Shown here: in pieces, positions 33,958-47,384 of the stretch
Layout: each line of letters opens with the position of its first letter
How positions within the stretch are numbered: position 1 is the first letter of the stretch
Assembly (NCBI RefSeq): GCF_030407495.1
Contig: NZ_JASDDG010000003.1
Span: 1-64,000 of the forward strand
DNA: 64,000 nt
Source: Arthrobacter sp. APC 3897
GTDB lineage: Bacteria > Actinomycetota > Actinomycetes > Actinomycetales > Micrococcaceae
Reading direction: 5' to 3'
Position numbers and translations under genes: made by a program
Notes under the pieces: generated by a model
What the model saw: only the letters and a program-made list of their open reading frames with translations
Databases searched by the model: none
What the model was told of the DNA's origin: nothing

Positions 33958-35376
33958 ACTTCTGACACTCCTGAATACCGCATCGAACATGACACCATGG
34001 GCGAGGTCCGGGTCCCGGTCAACGCCCTGTACCGCGCCCAGACCCAGCGTGCCGTCGAGAACTTCCCCATCTCGGGAAAGCCGCTGGACGACGCACACAT
34101 CGAGGCCCTGGCCCGCATCAAGAAGGCGGCCGCCACCGCCAACGCCGAACTGGGAGTGCTCGACGACGAGCGCGCCAAGGCTATTGCTGCAGCAGCCGAC
34201 GAGGTTGCCGCGGGCAAGCACTACGGCGAGTTCCCCATCGACGTGTTCCAGACCGGCTCCGGCACGTCCTCGAACATGAACACCAACGAGGTTCTTGCCG
34301 AACTGGCCACCCGTGCCCTGAAGGCCGCCGGCAGCGAGACCACCGTTCACCCGAACGACCACGTCAACGCCTCGCAGTCCTCCAATGACGTCTTCCCCAC
34401 CTCCGTGCACGTTGCAGCAACCTCGGCCCTGATCAACAACCTGATCCCGGCCCTGGAACACCTGGCCGCCTCCCTGGAGCGCAAGGCTGAAGAGTTCAAG
34501 GACGTCGTCAAGTCCGGCCGCACCCACCTCATGGATGCCACCCCCGTAACCCTGGGCCAGGAATTCGGCGGCTACGCCGCACAGGTCCGTTACGGCATTG
34601 AGCGCGTCCAGGCCTCCCTGCCCCGCGTGGCCGAAGTTCCCCTGGGCGGCACCGCCGTCGGCACCGGCATCAACACCCCGGCCGGCTTCCCGCAGCGCGT
34701 GATCGAGCTGCTGGCTGCCGACACCGGCCTGCCGCTGACCGAGGCCCGGGACCACTTCGAGTCCCAGGCCAACCGCGACGCCCTCGTTGAGGTCTCCGGC
34801 ATGCTGCGCACCATCGCTGTGTCCTTCTCCAAGATCGCCAACGACCTGCGCTGGATGGGCTCCGGCCCCAACACAGGTCTGGGCGAAATTGCCATCCCCG
34901 ACCTGCAGCCGGGCTCCTCGATCATGCCGGGCAAGGTCAACCCCGTGATCTCCGAGGCCGTGATGCAGGTTGCCGCACAGGTAGTGGGCAACGACGCCGC
35001 CATCGCCTGGGCCGGCACCTTCGGCTACTTCGAGCTCAACGTCGGTATCCCCGTCATTGCCTCGAATCTGCTGGAATCGATCCGCCTGCTCGCCAACTCC
35101 TCCGTCATCATGGCGGACAAGATGATCGACGGCATCGAAGCCAACGTGGAGCGCGCCCGCTACCTCGCCGAGGCCTCCCCCTCGATCGTGACCCCGCTGA
35201 ACAAGTACATCGGGTACGAGAACGCCGCCAAGATCGCCAAGTTCGCGGTCAAGGAAGGCAAGACCATCCGCCAGGCCGTCGTCGAACTCGGTTTCGTCGA
35301 GCGCGGCGAGGTCACGGAGGAACAGCTGGATGCTGCCCTCGACGTCCTCTCCATGACGAAGCCGCCGCAGGCCTAG
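33955..35376 (+). CDS. fumC: Fumarate hydratase, class II
   Basis: Iron-independent fumarase of 473 residues, in the TCA cycle, interconverting fumarate and malate. The superfamily signature [11 protein letters not shown] is at 320-330. [30 protein letters not shown] and [17 protein letters not shown] complete the active site from the other subunits. The protein opens with [15 protein letters not shown]. Its codon use is strongly biased to C-ending codons, consistent with high expression. ATG 33955 is seven bases after TAGGCT. The gene corresponds to Rv1098c and is followed by two tandem perfect hairpins. Confidence 0.97.
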   Translation: MTSDTPEYRIEHDTMGEVRVPVNALYRAQTQRAVENFPISGKPLDDAHIEALARIKKAAATANAELGVLDDERAKAIAAAADEVAAGKHYGEFPIDVFQTGSGTSSNMNTNEVLAELATRALKAAGSETTVHPNDHVNASQSSNDVFPTSVHVAATSALINNLIPALEHLAASLERKAEEFKDVVKSGRTHLMDATPVTLGQEFGGYAAQVRYGIERVQASLPRVAEVPLGGTAVGTGINTPAGFPQRVIELLAADTGLPLTEARDHFESQANRDALVEVSGMLRTIAVSFSKIANDLRWMGSGPNTGLGEIAIPDLQPGSSIMPGKVNPVISEAVMQVAAQVVGNDAAIAWAGTFGYFELNVGIPVIASNLLESIRLLANSSVIMADKMIDGIEANVERARYLAEASPSIVTPLNKYIGYENAAKIAKFAVKEGKTIRQAVVELGFVERGEVTEEQLDAALDVLSMTKPPQA

Positions 35377-35400
35377 TTGCGCAGGTTCACTTCAGTTACA

Positions 35401-35436
35401 CCGCCCGTCATCCGGTTTCCTGCGGATGACGGGCGG
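35401..35436. terminator. First of two tandem perfect hairpins after fumC
   Basis: Perfect 14-bp stem CCGCCCGTCATCCG (35401-35414) with CGGATGACGGGCGG (35423-35436), 8-base loop. No T-run. Confidence 0.75.
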
Positions 35437-35475
35437 CAGCAGGGCATCCGGTCAACAAGCCGGATGCCCTGCTGC
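35436..35475. terminator. Second of two tandem perfect hairpins after fumC
   Basis: Perfect 16-bp stem GCAGCAGGGCATCCGG (35436-35451) with CCGGATGCCCTGCTGC (35460-35475), 8-base loop. It shares one base with the first hairpin and is followed by GTTTCCCC. Confidence 0.75.
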
Positions 35476-35497
35476 GTTTCCCCGCCCCCGGCCTGAA

Positions 35498-35536
35498 TTG
35501 CACTCTGGCGCTCGGGGTGCAAATATTTACTCCGTG

Positions 35537-35539
<3 letters not shown>
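35498..35539 (+). promoter_or_regulatory. tetR promoter with inverted repeat
   Basis: TTGCAC (35498-35503) and GTGCAA (35517-35522) form a 6-bp inverted repeat with 13 bases between. TATTTA (35524-35529) follows as -10 box, seven bases before ATG 35537. The repeat is well placed as an autoregulatory operator. Confidence 0.5.
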
Positions 35540-37920
<2,381 letters not shown>

Positions 37921-37945
37921 ACCGCCCGGTACGATACAGAACCGC

Positions 37946-37981
37946 GTTGGCCCCTGCTTCCCCAGGGATGCAGGGGCCAAC
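37946..37981. terminator. Bidirectional hairpin between MFS and Nudix genes
   Basis: Perfect 12-bp stem GTTGGCCCCTGC (37946-37957) with GCAGGGGCCAAC (37970-37981), 12-base loop, in the gap between convergent genes. Confidence 0.75.
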
Positions 37982-38006
37982 CGCGTCCGCACCGTCTTCG
38001 CCTTGC

Positions 38007-38477
38007 CTACCGCTCGAACGCGGGGACGCCGTCGGCCTTCAGCGCCAGGTCCAGCAGCATGAGGTGCCGTTCGCTGAGCTCCGGCAGGTCGCCCAGGGCA
38101 AACCAGCCGACGTCAGTGGATTCGTCGTCATTCACCCTCGCCTCGCCGCTGACATAGCGGCAGCGGAATCCCACGTTCAGGAAGGTGCAGGCATCTCCGT
38201 TGGGAAAAGTGATGGGACCGTGGGAGCCCACATGGATCATGTGCTCGATTTCCGCAGTGACACCGGTTTCCTCCTGGATTTCCCGCAGGGTGCCGGCGGC
38301 GGGTTCCTCCCCGGGCTCAAGCATTCCGGTGACCAGGGTCCAGCGGCCGTTGTCGGTCCGGCGAACCAGCAGCACCTGGCGCTCCCCGTTCAGGACCACG
38401 CCGGTGATTCCGGGCAGCCACAGGAGTTCATGACCGATTTTTTCGCGCAGGGACAGGACAAAATCTGGCGTAGGCAT
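38007..38477 (-). CDS. Nudix hydrolase
   Basis: Nudix-fold pyrophosphohydrolase of 156 residues. The full Nudix box spans residues 51-73, with Gly51, Glu57, Arg65, Glu66, Glu69, Glu70 and Gly72 in place for metal binding. The substrate cannot be set; the SGEARVNDDESTDVGWFAL segment and small size fit the MutT/ADP-ribose-type generalists. The start is ATG 38477, six bases after TACAGT on the minus strand; that -10 box overlaps the stop codon of the upstream prepilin peptidase gene. Confidence 0.9.
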   Translation of the reverse strand: MPTPDFVLSLREKIGHELLWLPGITGVVLNGERQVLLVRRTDNGRWTLVTGMLEPGEEPAAGTLREIQEETGVTAEIEHMIHVGSHGPITFPNGDACTFLNVGFRCRYVSGEARVNDDESTDVGWFALGDLPELSERHLMLLDLALKADGVPAFER

Positions 38478-38489
38478 TGTTCTACTGTA
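38475..38489 (-). promoter_or_regulatory. Leaderless promoter, Nudix gene
   Basis: TACAGT (38489-38484), six bases, ATG 38477. The box overlaps the stop codon of the upstream gene. Confidence 0.6.
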
Positions 38490-38994
38490 GGCCAGGCAGG
38501 GCCATGGCCAGCGCGGCCCCGGCGAGCATGAACGGTCCGAAAGCGATGGAACTTTTCGCCGTTCCACGCTTGGAGAGGATCAGCCACACCCCCCACAGGC
38601 CGCCCAGGAGGAACGCGGCAAACGTCCCGGCCAGGACGTGCCCCCAGCTCAGGAAGCCCAGCCACAGTCCCAGGACGCCCGCCAGTTTCACATCACCGAA
38701 CCCCAGCCCGGAGGGACTGGCGAACCGGAGCAGGAAGTACGCGCTCCACAGTACGGCGCCGGCCAGCACCATCCCGGGGATCCGGGATTCTTCACCTGCG
38801 GCAAGGGCTGCGGCGCCCAGCAGGACGGCCGTCACCGGATAAGCCGGGAGAACAATCCGGTTCGGCAGGCGGTGCGTGGCCGCATCTATGGCAGCAAGCC
38901 GCACCGCCAGCACCACGAAGTACACGGCCGCTGCGCACAACAGCCAGAAACCGGCTCCGCCCAGCAACCGGTATTCCCCCAGAATCCCCACCAT
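38482..38994 (-). CDS. Short prepilin peptidase (A24, catalytic domain only)
   Basis: Membrane aspartyl peptidase of 170 residues, with six or so helices. Catalytic Asp37 is in AIDAATHRLPN and Asp101 is in GLGFGDVKLAG, the A24 signature. It lacks the N-terminal methylase domain of PilD, as do the archaeal and many actinobacterial Flp/Tad-type enzymes. No pilin or Tad gene is in this window, so its substrate is elsewhere. ATG 38994 lies seven bases after TACGGT. The end abuts the Nudix gene. Confidence 0.87.
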   Translation of the reverse strand: MVGILGEYRLLGGAGFWLLCAAAVYFVVLAVRLAAIDAATHRLPNRIVLPAYPVTAVLLGAAALAAGEESRIPGMVLAGAVLWSAYFLLRFASPSGLGFGDVKLAGVLGLWLGFLSWGHVLAGTFAAFLLGGLWGVWLILSKRGTAKSSIAFGPFMLAGAALAMALPGLQ

Positions 38995-39103
38995 AGGCCC
39001 CACCGTACGCCAACATCCCCGCAGCCGGTCCGGTCCCGTCCCCGTCTGTGGAAAACCGGACGGCCGCCCCGAAGGGCAGTCCGCGGAATACACTTGCCAG
39101 ATG
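38992..39103. promoter_or_regulatory. Divergent leaderless promoters, A24 peptidase / DUF1206
   Basis: Minus: TACGGT (39007-39002), seven bases, ATG 38994. Plus: TACACT (39089-39094), six bases, ATG 39101. Confidence 0.6.
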
Positions 39104-40003
39104 AGCACGGACCGGCGCAGCACCAAACACGGAGCAGGGAATCCCGCCGGTGCCGCGGCTGCCCGGGAGGACCCGCCAACGGCGCATCCGGATGCTTCGG
39201 ACAGCACGGCCGGGACGCTGGAACGGGCGTCCAATAATGAGGGGCTGAATGTCCTCGCCCGGGCGGGCTTTGCCGTAATGGCCCTGCTCCACATCCTGAT
39301 TGGTTTCATTGCCCTGCGCCTGGCGCTGGGCGGGTACGGCGACGCGGACACCGGCGGCGCCCTGGGCCCGCTGGCTGCCTCTGCGGCCGGACCGTTCCTC
39401 ATGTGGGGCGGCTGCGCGGCATGTGCGTCCCTGGCTTTGTGGCAGCTGGGTGAGGCAACGGTCCGGGTCCGCCGCAAATCCACAGGCGAGCGCTGGTCCA
39501 AAGCGGTGTCCTCAGGGTCGCTGGTCCTTATCTACGGCAGTGTGGCCCTGACCTTCGCCTCGTTTGCCCGCGGCCGCGGCAGGGACTCCGGCGACTCGAC
39601 GGCATCGTTCAGCACGGCGGTCCTTGCCTCCCCCGCCGGGATGCCGGCGCTGATCGCCGTCGGCCTGCTGATCCTGGGCATTGGAATCTATTTCATCTAC
39701 AAGGGCGCCAGGCGCAATTTCCGCACCGAACTGCGGCATTTCGCCGGCACCAAACGCGGGCAGGTCATCGACCTGCTGGGACTCACCGGCCACATCGCCA
39801 AGGGCATTTCGCTGATCCTCGCCGGCGGACTGTTTGTCCTGGCGGCAGTCCACGACACCCCCGCAGAGTCCACCGGCCTGGACGGCAGCCTCAAACGCCT
39901 CCTGGAAACTCCCGCAGGGCCGCCCATTGTGGCAGTCATAGCCGTCGGCCTGATCTTTTACGGACTCTTCGCCCTGGTCAGGTCCCGTTACGGCCGGATG
40001 TAA
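39101..40003 (+). CDS. DUF1206 membrane protein
   Basis: Six-helix membrane protein of 300 residues matching DUF1206. Three similar two-helix units are visible: LARAGFAVMALLHILIGFIALRLA, a second around GIGIYFIYKGARRNF, and LGLTGHIAKGISLILAGGLFV followed by IVAVIAVGLIFYGLFALVRSRYG. The N-terminal 45 residues are polar. Function unknown. ATG 39101 lies six bases after TACACT. It converges on the phoH2 gene with 20 bp between. Confidence 0.88.
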   Translation: MSTDRRSTKHGAGNPAGAAAAREDPPTAHPDASDSTAGTLERASNNEGLNVLARAGFAVMALLHILIGFIALRLALGGYGDADTGGALGPLAASAAGPFLMWGGCAACASLALWQLGEATVRVRRKSTGERWSKAVSSGSLVLIYGSVALTFASFARGRGRDSGDSTASFSTAVLASPAGMPALIAVGLLILGIGIYFIYKGARRNFRTELRHFAGTKRGQVIDLLGLTGHIAKGISLILAGGLFVLAAVHDTPAESTGLDGSLKRLLETPAGPPIVAVIAVGLIFYGLFALVRSRYGRM

Positions 40004-40023
40004 CGGGACCCGTCCCGGGCGGC

Positions 40024-41475
40024 TCAGCCGATCTGTCCCTCCTCCAGCAGTTCCGTGACGAGCGCGGCAATAGGCGAGCGCTCGGAGCGGGTCAGCGTGA
40101 TGTGGCCAAACAGCGGATGCCCCTTAAGCGTCTCGACGACGGCGGCCACCCCGTCGTGGCGTCCCACCCGCAGGTTGTCGCGCTGCGCGACATCGTGGGT
40201 GAGGACCACGCGCGAGTTCTGGCCAATCCGGGACAGCACCGTCAGGAGCACGTTCTTTTCCAGTGACTGCGCCTCATCCACGATGACAAAGGAATCATGC
40301 AGGGAACGGCCGCGGATGTGGGTCAGGGGAAGCACTTCCAGCATGTCCCGGTCCAGGACCTCCTCCAGCACCTCCTTGGACACCAGCGCCTCGAGCGTGT
40401 CGAACACGGCCTGGCCCCACGGCCCCATCTTGTCCGCCTCCGTGCCGGGCAGGTAGCCCAGCTCCTGGCCGCCGACGGCGTAGAGCGGGCGGAAGACCAC
40501 CACTTTGCGGTGCTCCCGCCGCTCCAGCACGGCTTCCAGCCCGGCGCACAGGGCCAGGGCGGATTTGCCCGTCCCTGCGCGGCCGCCGAGCGACACAATT
40601 CCCACCTCCGGGTCCATCAGCAGGTCGATTGCCAGCCGCTGCTCGGCTGAACGCCCGTGCAGGCCAAACACGTCCCGGTCCCCGCGGACCAGCCGCACCA
40701 GCTTATCGGCCCCCACCCGTCCCAGGCCCGATCCGCGGCCGGAGAGCAGGACCACCCCGGTGTTCACCGGCAGTTCGGCTGCTGCGGGAATGAACACGGG
40801 CCGGTGATCGTACAGGCCGTCCACATCGGCGTCGGCAACATCCAGTTCCACGACGCCGGTCCAGCCCGTGTCACGGACCAGGTCGCTGCGGTACTCGTCG
40901 GTTTTCAGTCCCATGGCGGAGGCCTTGACCCGCATGGGCAGGTCCTTGGAGACGACAGTGACGTTCCGCCCCTCGTCGGCCAGGTTCCGGGCCACGGCGA
41001 GGATGCGGCTGTCATTGTCGGTTCCGCGGATGCCGGCCGGAAGGACGTCCACTGACACATGGTTCAGTTCCACGCGCAGGATGCCGCCGGAATCGCCCAG
41101 CGGAACGGGCTCGCTCAGCCCTCCGTGCTCAATCCGCAGATCATCCAGAAGGCGCAGGGCCGCCCGCGCGAAATAGCCCAGTTCAGGGTCATGGCGTTTT
41201 TTCTCCAGTTCGGTAATGACGACCAGCGGAACAATCACTTCATGTTCGGCGAAACGCAGGATGGCCTTGGGGTCTGAGAGCAGGACCGAGGTATCGAGCA
41301 CATAACCGGCCTGGTCGCCGTCGGGAGCGGTTCGCGGAGAGGAAGAAAGGGCCACGGAGACTCCAGTCAGGGGCAGCGCCCCGGATAGCTGGGCGGGGAG
41401 GTCCGCAGGCCGGGGAAAGGCCGGGCTGCGGCCTTTCTGCAACACTCCTGTTGAGCATCCGGCCTCCGGTTCCAT
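40024..41475 (-). CDS. phoH2: PIN-PhoH fusion protein (PhoH2-type RNA helicase/RNase)
   Basis: Protein of 483 residues with an N-terminal PIN nuclease-type domain (about 57-190, Asp61 in [12 protein letters not shown], Glu89 in [10 protein letters not shown], and [12 protein letters not shown]) joined to a PhoH ATPase. The Walker A loop [11 protein letters not shown] is near residue 298, Walker [12 protein letters not shown] is near 397 and the [12 protein letters not shown] end is typical. PhoH2 proteins unwind and cut RNA and in mycobacteria (Rv1095) pair with a short antitoxin-like PhoAT. No such partner was seen here. ATG 41475 is preferred; the frame extends a further 55 codons to uppS but without coding character. 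Confidence 0.9.
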   Translation of the reverse strand: MEPEAGCSTGVLQKGRSPAFPRPADLPAQLSGALPLTGVSVALSSSPRTAPDGDQAGYVLDTSVLLSDPKAILRFAEHEVIVPLVVITELEKKRHDPELGYFARAALRLLDDLRIEHGGLSEPVPLGDSGGILRVELNHVSVDVLPAGIRGTDNDSRILAVARNLADEGRNVTVVSKDLPMRVKASAMGLKTDEYRSDLVRDTGWTGVVELDVADADVDGLYDHRPVFIPAAAELPVNTGVVLLSGRGSGLGRVGADKLVRLVRGDRDVFGLHGRSAEQRLAIDLLMDPEVGIVSLGGRAGTGKSALALCAGLEAVLERREHRKVVVFRPLYAVGGQELGYLPGTEADKMGPWGQAVFDTLEALVSKEVLEEVLDRDMLEVLPLTHIRGRSLHDSFVIVDEAQSLEKNVLLTVLSRIGQNSRVVLTHDVAQRDNLRVGRHDGVAAVVETLKGHPLFGHITLTRSERSPIAALVTELLEEGQIG

Positions 41476-41640
41476 CAGCGGGTCGCTGATCAATAGCACC
41501 AAGGTACGCCGAAGGGGTACCGGGCCACAGCAGGACACGGCCCGGTTTTTACCTGCCAACCCGGAGTTAATCTGCTGTTCACACAGCGGCGCCCGCGGCG
41601 GGTCCGCACCCGGGAACCCGGCCCGGGCCGGGAAGGGCAC

Positions 41641-42402
41641 TCAGGAACCGAAGCGGCGCTGCCGGTTGGCGTAGTCACGCAGGGCGCGCAGGAAATCCAC
41701 CCGCCGGAAGTCCGGCCAGAGTGCTTCGCAGAAATAGAACTCGCTGTACGCGCTTTGCCACATCAGGAACCCGGAGAGCCGCTGCTCGCCCGAGGTGCGG
41801 ATCACCAGTTCCGGATCCGGCTGGCCGCGGGTGTAGAGATACTCCGAAATCTGCGTATCGCACAGTCCCTCGGTGATCTCCTCGATCGACTTGCCGTGGG
41901 CGGCGGCGTCATGCAGCAGTTCCTTGACCGCGTCCACAATCTCCCGGCGTCCGCCGTAGCCGATGGCGACATTGACGTGCAGCCCGTCCGCCCCGCGGGT
42001 GCTGGCCCCCAGGGCGTTCAGCTTTTCGGCGAGGTTGGCGGGGAGGATGTCCAGGGCTCCGACGGCGTTGACCCGCAGATCCCCCTTCTCCCCCAGCCGG
42101 TCCAGAGTGTTGCCAATGATGTCCAGGAGCGGATCGAGTTCATCAGGGTTCCGGTTCAGGTTGTCGGTGGAGAGCATGTACAGCGTCACCCTGCGCACCC
42201 CCAGTTCCTGGCACCACCCAAGGAACTCCAGGATCTTGTCCGCACCTGCCTGGTGGCCGTCCGCTGTGGGTGCACCTGCCAGTTTTGCCCATCGCCGGTT
42301 GCCGTCCACCATGACGCCAATATGCTCGGGGATGCGGTCCTGGCTGAGGCTTCGGCGCAGCTTGCGTTCATAGAAGGCATACACAACGCCCGGGAACCTC
42401 AT
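41641..42402 (-). CDS. uppS: cis-Prenyltransferase (isoprenyl diphosphate synthase)
   Basis: Z-type prenyl diphosphate synthase of 253 residues, making short Z-FPP or the undecaprenyl/decaprenyl carrier for wall and glycan synthesis. Conserved DGNRRWAK (33-40), with the catalytic Asp33, is followed by FLGWCQELGVRRVTLYMLSTDN. The end has RTSGEQRLSGFLMWQSAYSEFYF with the substrate-binding Arg. The synteny with hemolysin III, DUF255 and mca matches Rv1086, which makes Z-FPP in M. tuberculosis, so chain length is open. ATG 42402 has AGGTG about 10 bases upstream; GTG 42414 is a possible alternative. Confidence 0.92.
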   Translation of the reverse strand: MRFPGVVYAFYERKLRRSLSQDRIPEHIGVMVDGNRRWAKLAGAPTADGHQAGADKILEFLGWCQELGVRRVTLYMLSTDNLNRNPDELDPLLDIIGNTLDRLGEKGDLRVNAVGALDILPANLAEKLNALGASTRGADGLHVNVAIGYGGRREIVDAVKELLHDAAAHGKSIEEITEGLCDTQISEYLYTRGQPDPELVIRTSGEQRLSGFLMWQSAYSEFYFCEALWPDFRRVDFLRALRDYANRQRRFGS

Positions 42403-42623
42403 GCGGAGCTGCACCTGCCTGTCCTGTCCTGCGGGAAGAGAAACGTCTCCGCGGATGTGGGAGGCGCACTAAAAAGTGTATTCCTAAAAAACCGGGAACA
42501 GTTTCGGCGGCTCGGCCGGCCGGCAAAATATCCCCGCACTGCCAGGCGGTCCGGCAGCAGGCCGCAGTCCCTCCGGGGCTGTCCGGCGGCCCCCGCCGGC
42601 CCGTAACCTACCGGATCGTAGGC

Positions 42624-42639
42624 TAGGATTTTCTCCATG
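42624..42639 (+). promoter_or_regulatory. Leaderless promoter, hemolysin III-like gene
   Basis: TAGGAT (42624-42629), seven bases, ATG 42637. Confidence 0.6.
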
Positions 42640-43380
42640 ACATCTTCATCGTCGTCCGCTCCGCCGGAGCATAATCCCAGCTCCCGCAAGGCTCCCGGAC
42701 CGGTTGAATCCGCCGTGGAACGCGCCGCGGACATTTTGGAGATCAAGCCGAAATTCCGGGGCTGGCTGCATGCCGGAGCCACGCCGTTTGTCCTGGCCGC
42801 CGGCATCATCCTTATCTGCCTGGCACCCACCACCGGAACCCGCATCGCCTCCGCGGTGTATGCGCTGACCGGAGTGCTGCTGTTTGGCGTGTCAGCCGTG
42901 TACCACCGCGGCAGCTGGTCGCCCAAGGTCAAAATCGTCCTCAAGCGGCTGGACCACACCAACATCATGCTGGTCATTGCGGGATCCTATACTCCCCTGG
43001 CCTGGTCCCTGCTGCCGCCGGAGAAGGCCAAGGTCCTGTTGTGGTTCATCTGGTGCGGAGCTTTGGCAGGGGTACTGTTCCGGCTGCTGTGGCTGCACGC
43101 ACCGCGCTGGGTTTACACCCCGGCCTATATTGCCCTGGGCCTGGCGGCGCTGATCTACATCCCGGATTTCTTCAGGATCAATCCAGCAGCGGCCGTGCTG
43201 GTCATAGCGGGCGGGGTCATGTACATAGCCGGTGCCGTCATTTACGCCCTGAAGAAACCCAACCCCTCACTGGACTGGTTCGGTTTCCACGAGGTTTTCC
43301 ATGCCTTCACCCTGGCGGGGTTCGCCTGCCATTACGCCGCCATTCTGATGGCAGTGCTGTCAGTGGGCGCTTCGGGCTGA
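42637..43380 (+). CDS. Hemolysin III (TrhA/YqfA-like, PAQR superfamily)
   Basis: Seven-helix membrane protein of 247 residues. AVYHRGSWSPKVKIVLKRLDHTNIMLVIAGSYTPLAW carries the conserved Ser/His/Asp-type metal site, and FGFHEVFHAFTLAGFACHYAAIL near the end supplies the two other His. These mark the PAQR/HlyIII superfamily. Despite the name, haemolytic activity is not expected; recent work links TrhA to membrane-energy homeostasis. It is the counterpart of Rv1085c. It is divergent from uppS and converges on the DUF255 gene with 17 bp between. Confidence 0.92.
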   Translation: MTSSSSSAPPEHNPSSRKAPGPVESAVERAADILEIKPKFRGWLHAGATPFVLAAGIILICLAPTTGTRIASAVYALTGVLLFGVSAVYHRGSWSPKVKIVLKRLDHTNIMLVIAGSYTPLAWSLLPPEKAKVLLWFIWCGALAGVLFRLLWLHAPRWVYTPAYIALGLAALIYIPDFFRINPAAAVLVIAGGVMYIAGAVIYALKKPNPSLDWFGFHEVFHAFTLAGFACHYAAILMAVLSVGASG

Positions 43381-43397
43381 CCGGCTTCACCCGCCGG

Positions 43398-45539
<2,142 letters not shown>

Positions 45540-45548
45540 GGGGTGCTC

Positions 45549-45899
45549 CTAGCCTCGCTTGTGGTAACCCGGGGTGGTGCCTGACCCGTCAACCGGGGTG
45601 GTTGAAGCCGCTGTCCCGTCGGTTGCACCCGCCCTGCCGGCTTCCGCGGCCTTCACATCTTCGGTGCTGGGGATGAATACATCGGTGCCAACACCGGTAA
45701 GTGCCTGCTCGCGGTAGCGGACCCGGCGGATGCGCTTCACCATGTCACGGATGAGGAACACCACTGCCAGTGCCAGGAAGAGCGTCGCCAGAAAGCCGAG
45801 CAGGCCCGGGGTGACATCAGCAATGCTCAGCCCGGTTTTCAGCTCGCCGTCCTCCGGGCCGGGGGGAACGGTCAGGGGCAGGCTGTACAGGAAGTTCAC
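45549..45899 (-). CDS. Small single-pass membrane protein (Rv1083-like position)
   Basis: Protein of 116 residues with one helix (about 30-50: PGLLGFLATLFLALAVVFLI), a short basic stretch RDMVKRIRRVRYREQ and a polar Thr/Ala/Gly tail. No domain recognised. It lies between mca and DUF255, the place of Rv1083 in M. tuberculosis. GTG 45899 follows AGAGAGAA by about eight bases. Likely cotranscribed with the DUF255 gene and mca. Confidence 0.75.
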   Translation of the reverse strand: MNFLYSLPLTVPPGPEDGELKTGLSIADVTPGLLGFLATLFLALAVVFLIRDMVKRIRRVRYREQALTGVGTDVFIPSTEDVKAAEAGRAGATDGTAASTTPVDGSGTTPGYHKRG

Positions 45900-45947
45900 G
45901 GTGATTCTCTCTCTTGGCAGCGGACGGCTGTGCGCCGTCCCTGCCCT

Positions 45948-46865
45948 CTATCGTAGGCCAGCGAACAGATCCGTTTCAGGAACCGTGGTGTCCACCCTGG
46001 ACATGATCAGCGAATAATCTTCCCAGGGCCAAATCCTGCGCTGCGTCTCGGCATCAACCACGAAGAAGAATCCGTCGGGGTCAACCTGGGTGCGGTGGCT
46101 CTTGAGTGCCCGGTCCCGGGTCTCAAAATAGTCTCCGCACGGGATCTGCGTGGTGGTCGGGTGGGTTGGAACCGGCAGCTGGTGGCCCTCGGCGTCGGCT
46201 TCCTGCCAGGCGGCAATGCGCTCGGCGTAGGGCGAGTCCACGCCTGCTTCCACCAAGGCATTGTGCAGTGCAGTGAAACGTTCCGGATTGAAGGCGCGGT
46301 CGTAATACAGCTTCAGCGGCTCCCAGGGTTCGCCCGTGCCCGGATACCGGTCAGGATCCCCGGCAGCGTTAAAGGCCTCCACGGCCACCTTGTGGGCCAT
46401 GATGTGGTCCGGGTGCGGGTAACCGCCGTTCTCGTCGTAGCTGATGATGACGTGCGGGCGGAACTCCCGCACCAGCTTGACCAGGGGTGCCGCGGCCTGC
46501 TCGAGCGGCTCCAGCGCGAAGCATCCGAAGGGCAGGTCAGGCAGCGGGTCCCCTTCCGGAAGCCCGGAGTCCATGAATCCCAGCCAGCGGTGCTGCACGT
46601 TCAGCTCACGCTGCGCATTGGCCATTTCCGTCCGGCGGAGCCCGGCAAGGTCGCGCTTCGCTGCAGCGTTGTCCTCGAGTGCGGGATTGAGCACACTGCC
46701 GCGCTCACCGCCGGTGCAGGTGGCTACCATAACCTCCACGCCCCGGGCCGCGTAGAACGCCATCATGGCCGCGCCCTTGCTCGCTTCGTCATCCGGATGA
46801 GCATGCACGGCGAGCAGCCGCAGCGGTTCCCGGCGGCTGGAATCATCAAGCGGGGCGGTGGGCAC
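45948..46865 (-). CDS. mca: Mycothiol S-conjugate amidase
   Basis: Zinc amidase of 305 residues that splits mycothiol-toxin conjugates to GlcN-inositol and a mercapturic acid for export, the actinobacterial detoxification path. Zinc and catalytic residues are seen as AHPDDE (22-27), with His23, Asp25 and Asp26, and HPDH (150-153). Length and the C-terminal block TQIPCGDYFETRDRALKSHRTQ favour Mca over the closely related MshB deacetylase, as does synteny with Rv1082. GTG 46865 follows AGGAG. Divergent from DUF4307. Confidence 0.94.
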   Translation of the reverse strand: MPTAPLDDSSRREPLRLLAVHAHPDDEASKGAAMMAFYAARGVEVMVATCTGGERGSVLNPALEDNAAAKRDLAGLRRTEMANAQRELNVQHRWLGFMDSGLPEGDPLPDLPFGCFALEPLEQAAAPLVKLVREFRPHVIISYDENGGYPHPDHIMAHKVAVEAFNAAGDPDRYPGTGEPWEPLKLYYDRAFNPERFTALHNALVEAGVDSPYAERIAAWQEADAEGHQLPVPTHPTTTQIPCGDYFETRDRALKSHRTQVDPDGFFFVVDAETQRRIWPWEDYSLIMSRVDTTVPETDLFAGLR

Positions 46866-46913
46866 GAAGCATCTCCTGAGAAGGTAGGCGAAAAGTAGAC
46901 GGGGAAAGTCGGA

Positions 46914-46928
46914 TAAAATGAAGCGGTG
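46914..46928 (+). promoter_or_regulatory. Leaderless promoter, DUF4307 gene
   Basis: TAAAAT (46914-46919), six bases, GTG 46926. Confidence 0.6.
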
Positions 46929-47384
46929 AGCACTGAGGAAGGTCCTGTCAAGCAGCCCGCCCCCGAGCAGACCCCGGATGATTCTCCGTCCGCAACAAGA
47001 TTAGCCAATCGTTACGGTGCACCCAAGCCGGGATGGTCCCGCCGGACCAAGACCATTGCCGGCGGCGCGGCCGTCCTGCTGGCGTGCGGAGCCGCCGCCC
47101 TCATGGCGATGCCTTCCCCGCGCGGCGAAGTGAGTTTCAAGGATGTGGGCTTCAGCATTGCCGATGCCACCCATGCCAGCGTTGACTTCCAAGTCACCAA
47201 AGACCCCGAAGACAGCGCGTCCTGCGCCGTTCAGGTCCTCAGCGAGAGCTACGCCGTGGTGGGGTGGAAGCAGATCACCATCGGTCCGTCCGAGCAGGCA
47301 ACCACCGGGCACCGGCTGGACATCCGGACCGATTCGCTGGGCGTAACTGGCGGAGTCAACGCCTGCTGGCTCCTCGACGAGTAG
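46926..47384 (+). CDS. DUF4307 membrane-anchored protein
   Basis: Protein of 152 residues: Pro/Ser-rich N-terminus, ANRYGAPKPGWSRRT before one helix (about 43-62), then an outside beta-rich domain with SFKDVGFSIADATHASVDFQV and two Cys (SCAVQV, NACWLL) that may form a disulphide. Matches DUF4307 and the position of Rv1081c, between greA and mca. Function unknown; partnership with thiol metabolism is a guess. GTG 46926 is six bases after TAAAAT. Confidence 0.85.
   Translation: MSTEEGPVKQPAPEQTPDDSPSATRLANRYGAPKPGWSRRTKTIAGGAAVLLACGAAALMAMPSPRGEVSFKDVGFSIADATHASVDFQVTKDPEDSASCAVQVLSESYAVVGWKQITIGPSEQATTGHRLDIRTDSLGVTGGVNACWLLDE

Noticed and set aside
35401-35475. Possible ANTAR target (twin hairpins)
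   Set aside because: An ANTAR protein is encoded in the window, but its known targets have six-base loops with A at position 1 and G at position 4. Both loops here are eight bases and do not fit.
40004-41640. Toxin-antitoxin module at phoH2
   Set aside because: The mycobacterial PhoAT-PhoH2 pair has a short upstream gene; the 55 codons available upstream of ATG 41475 lack coding character.
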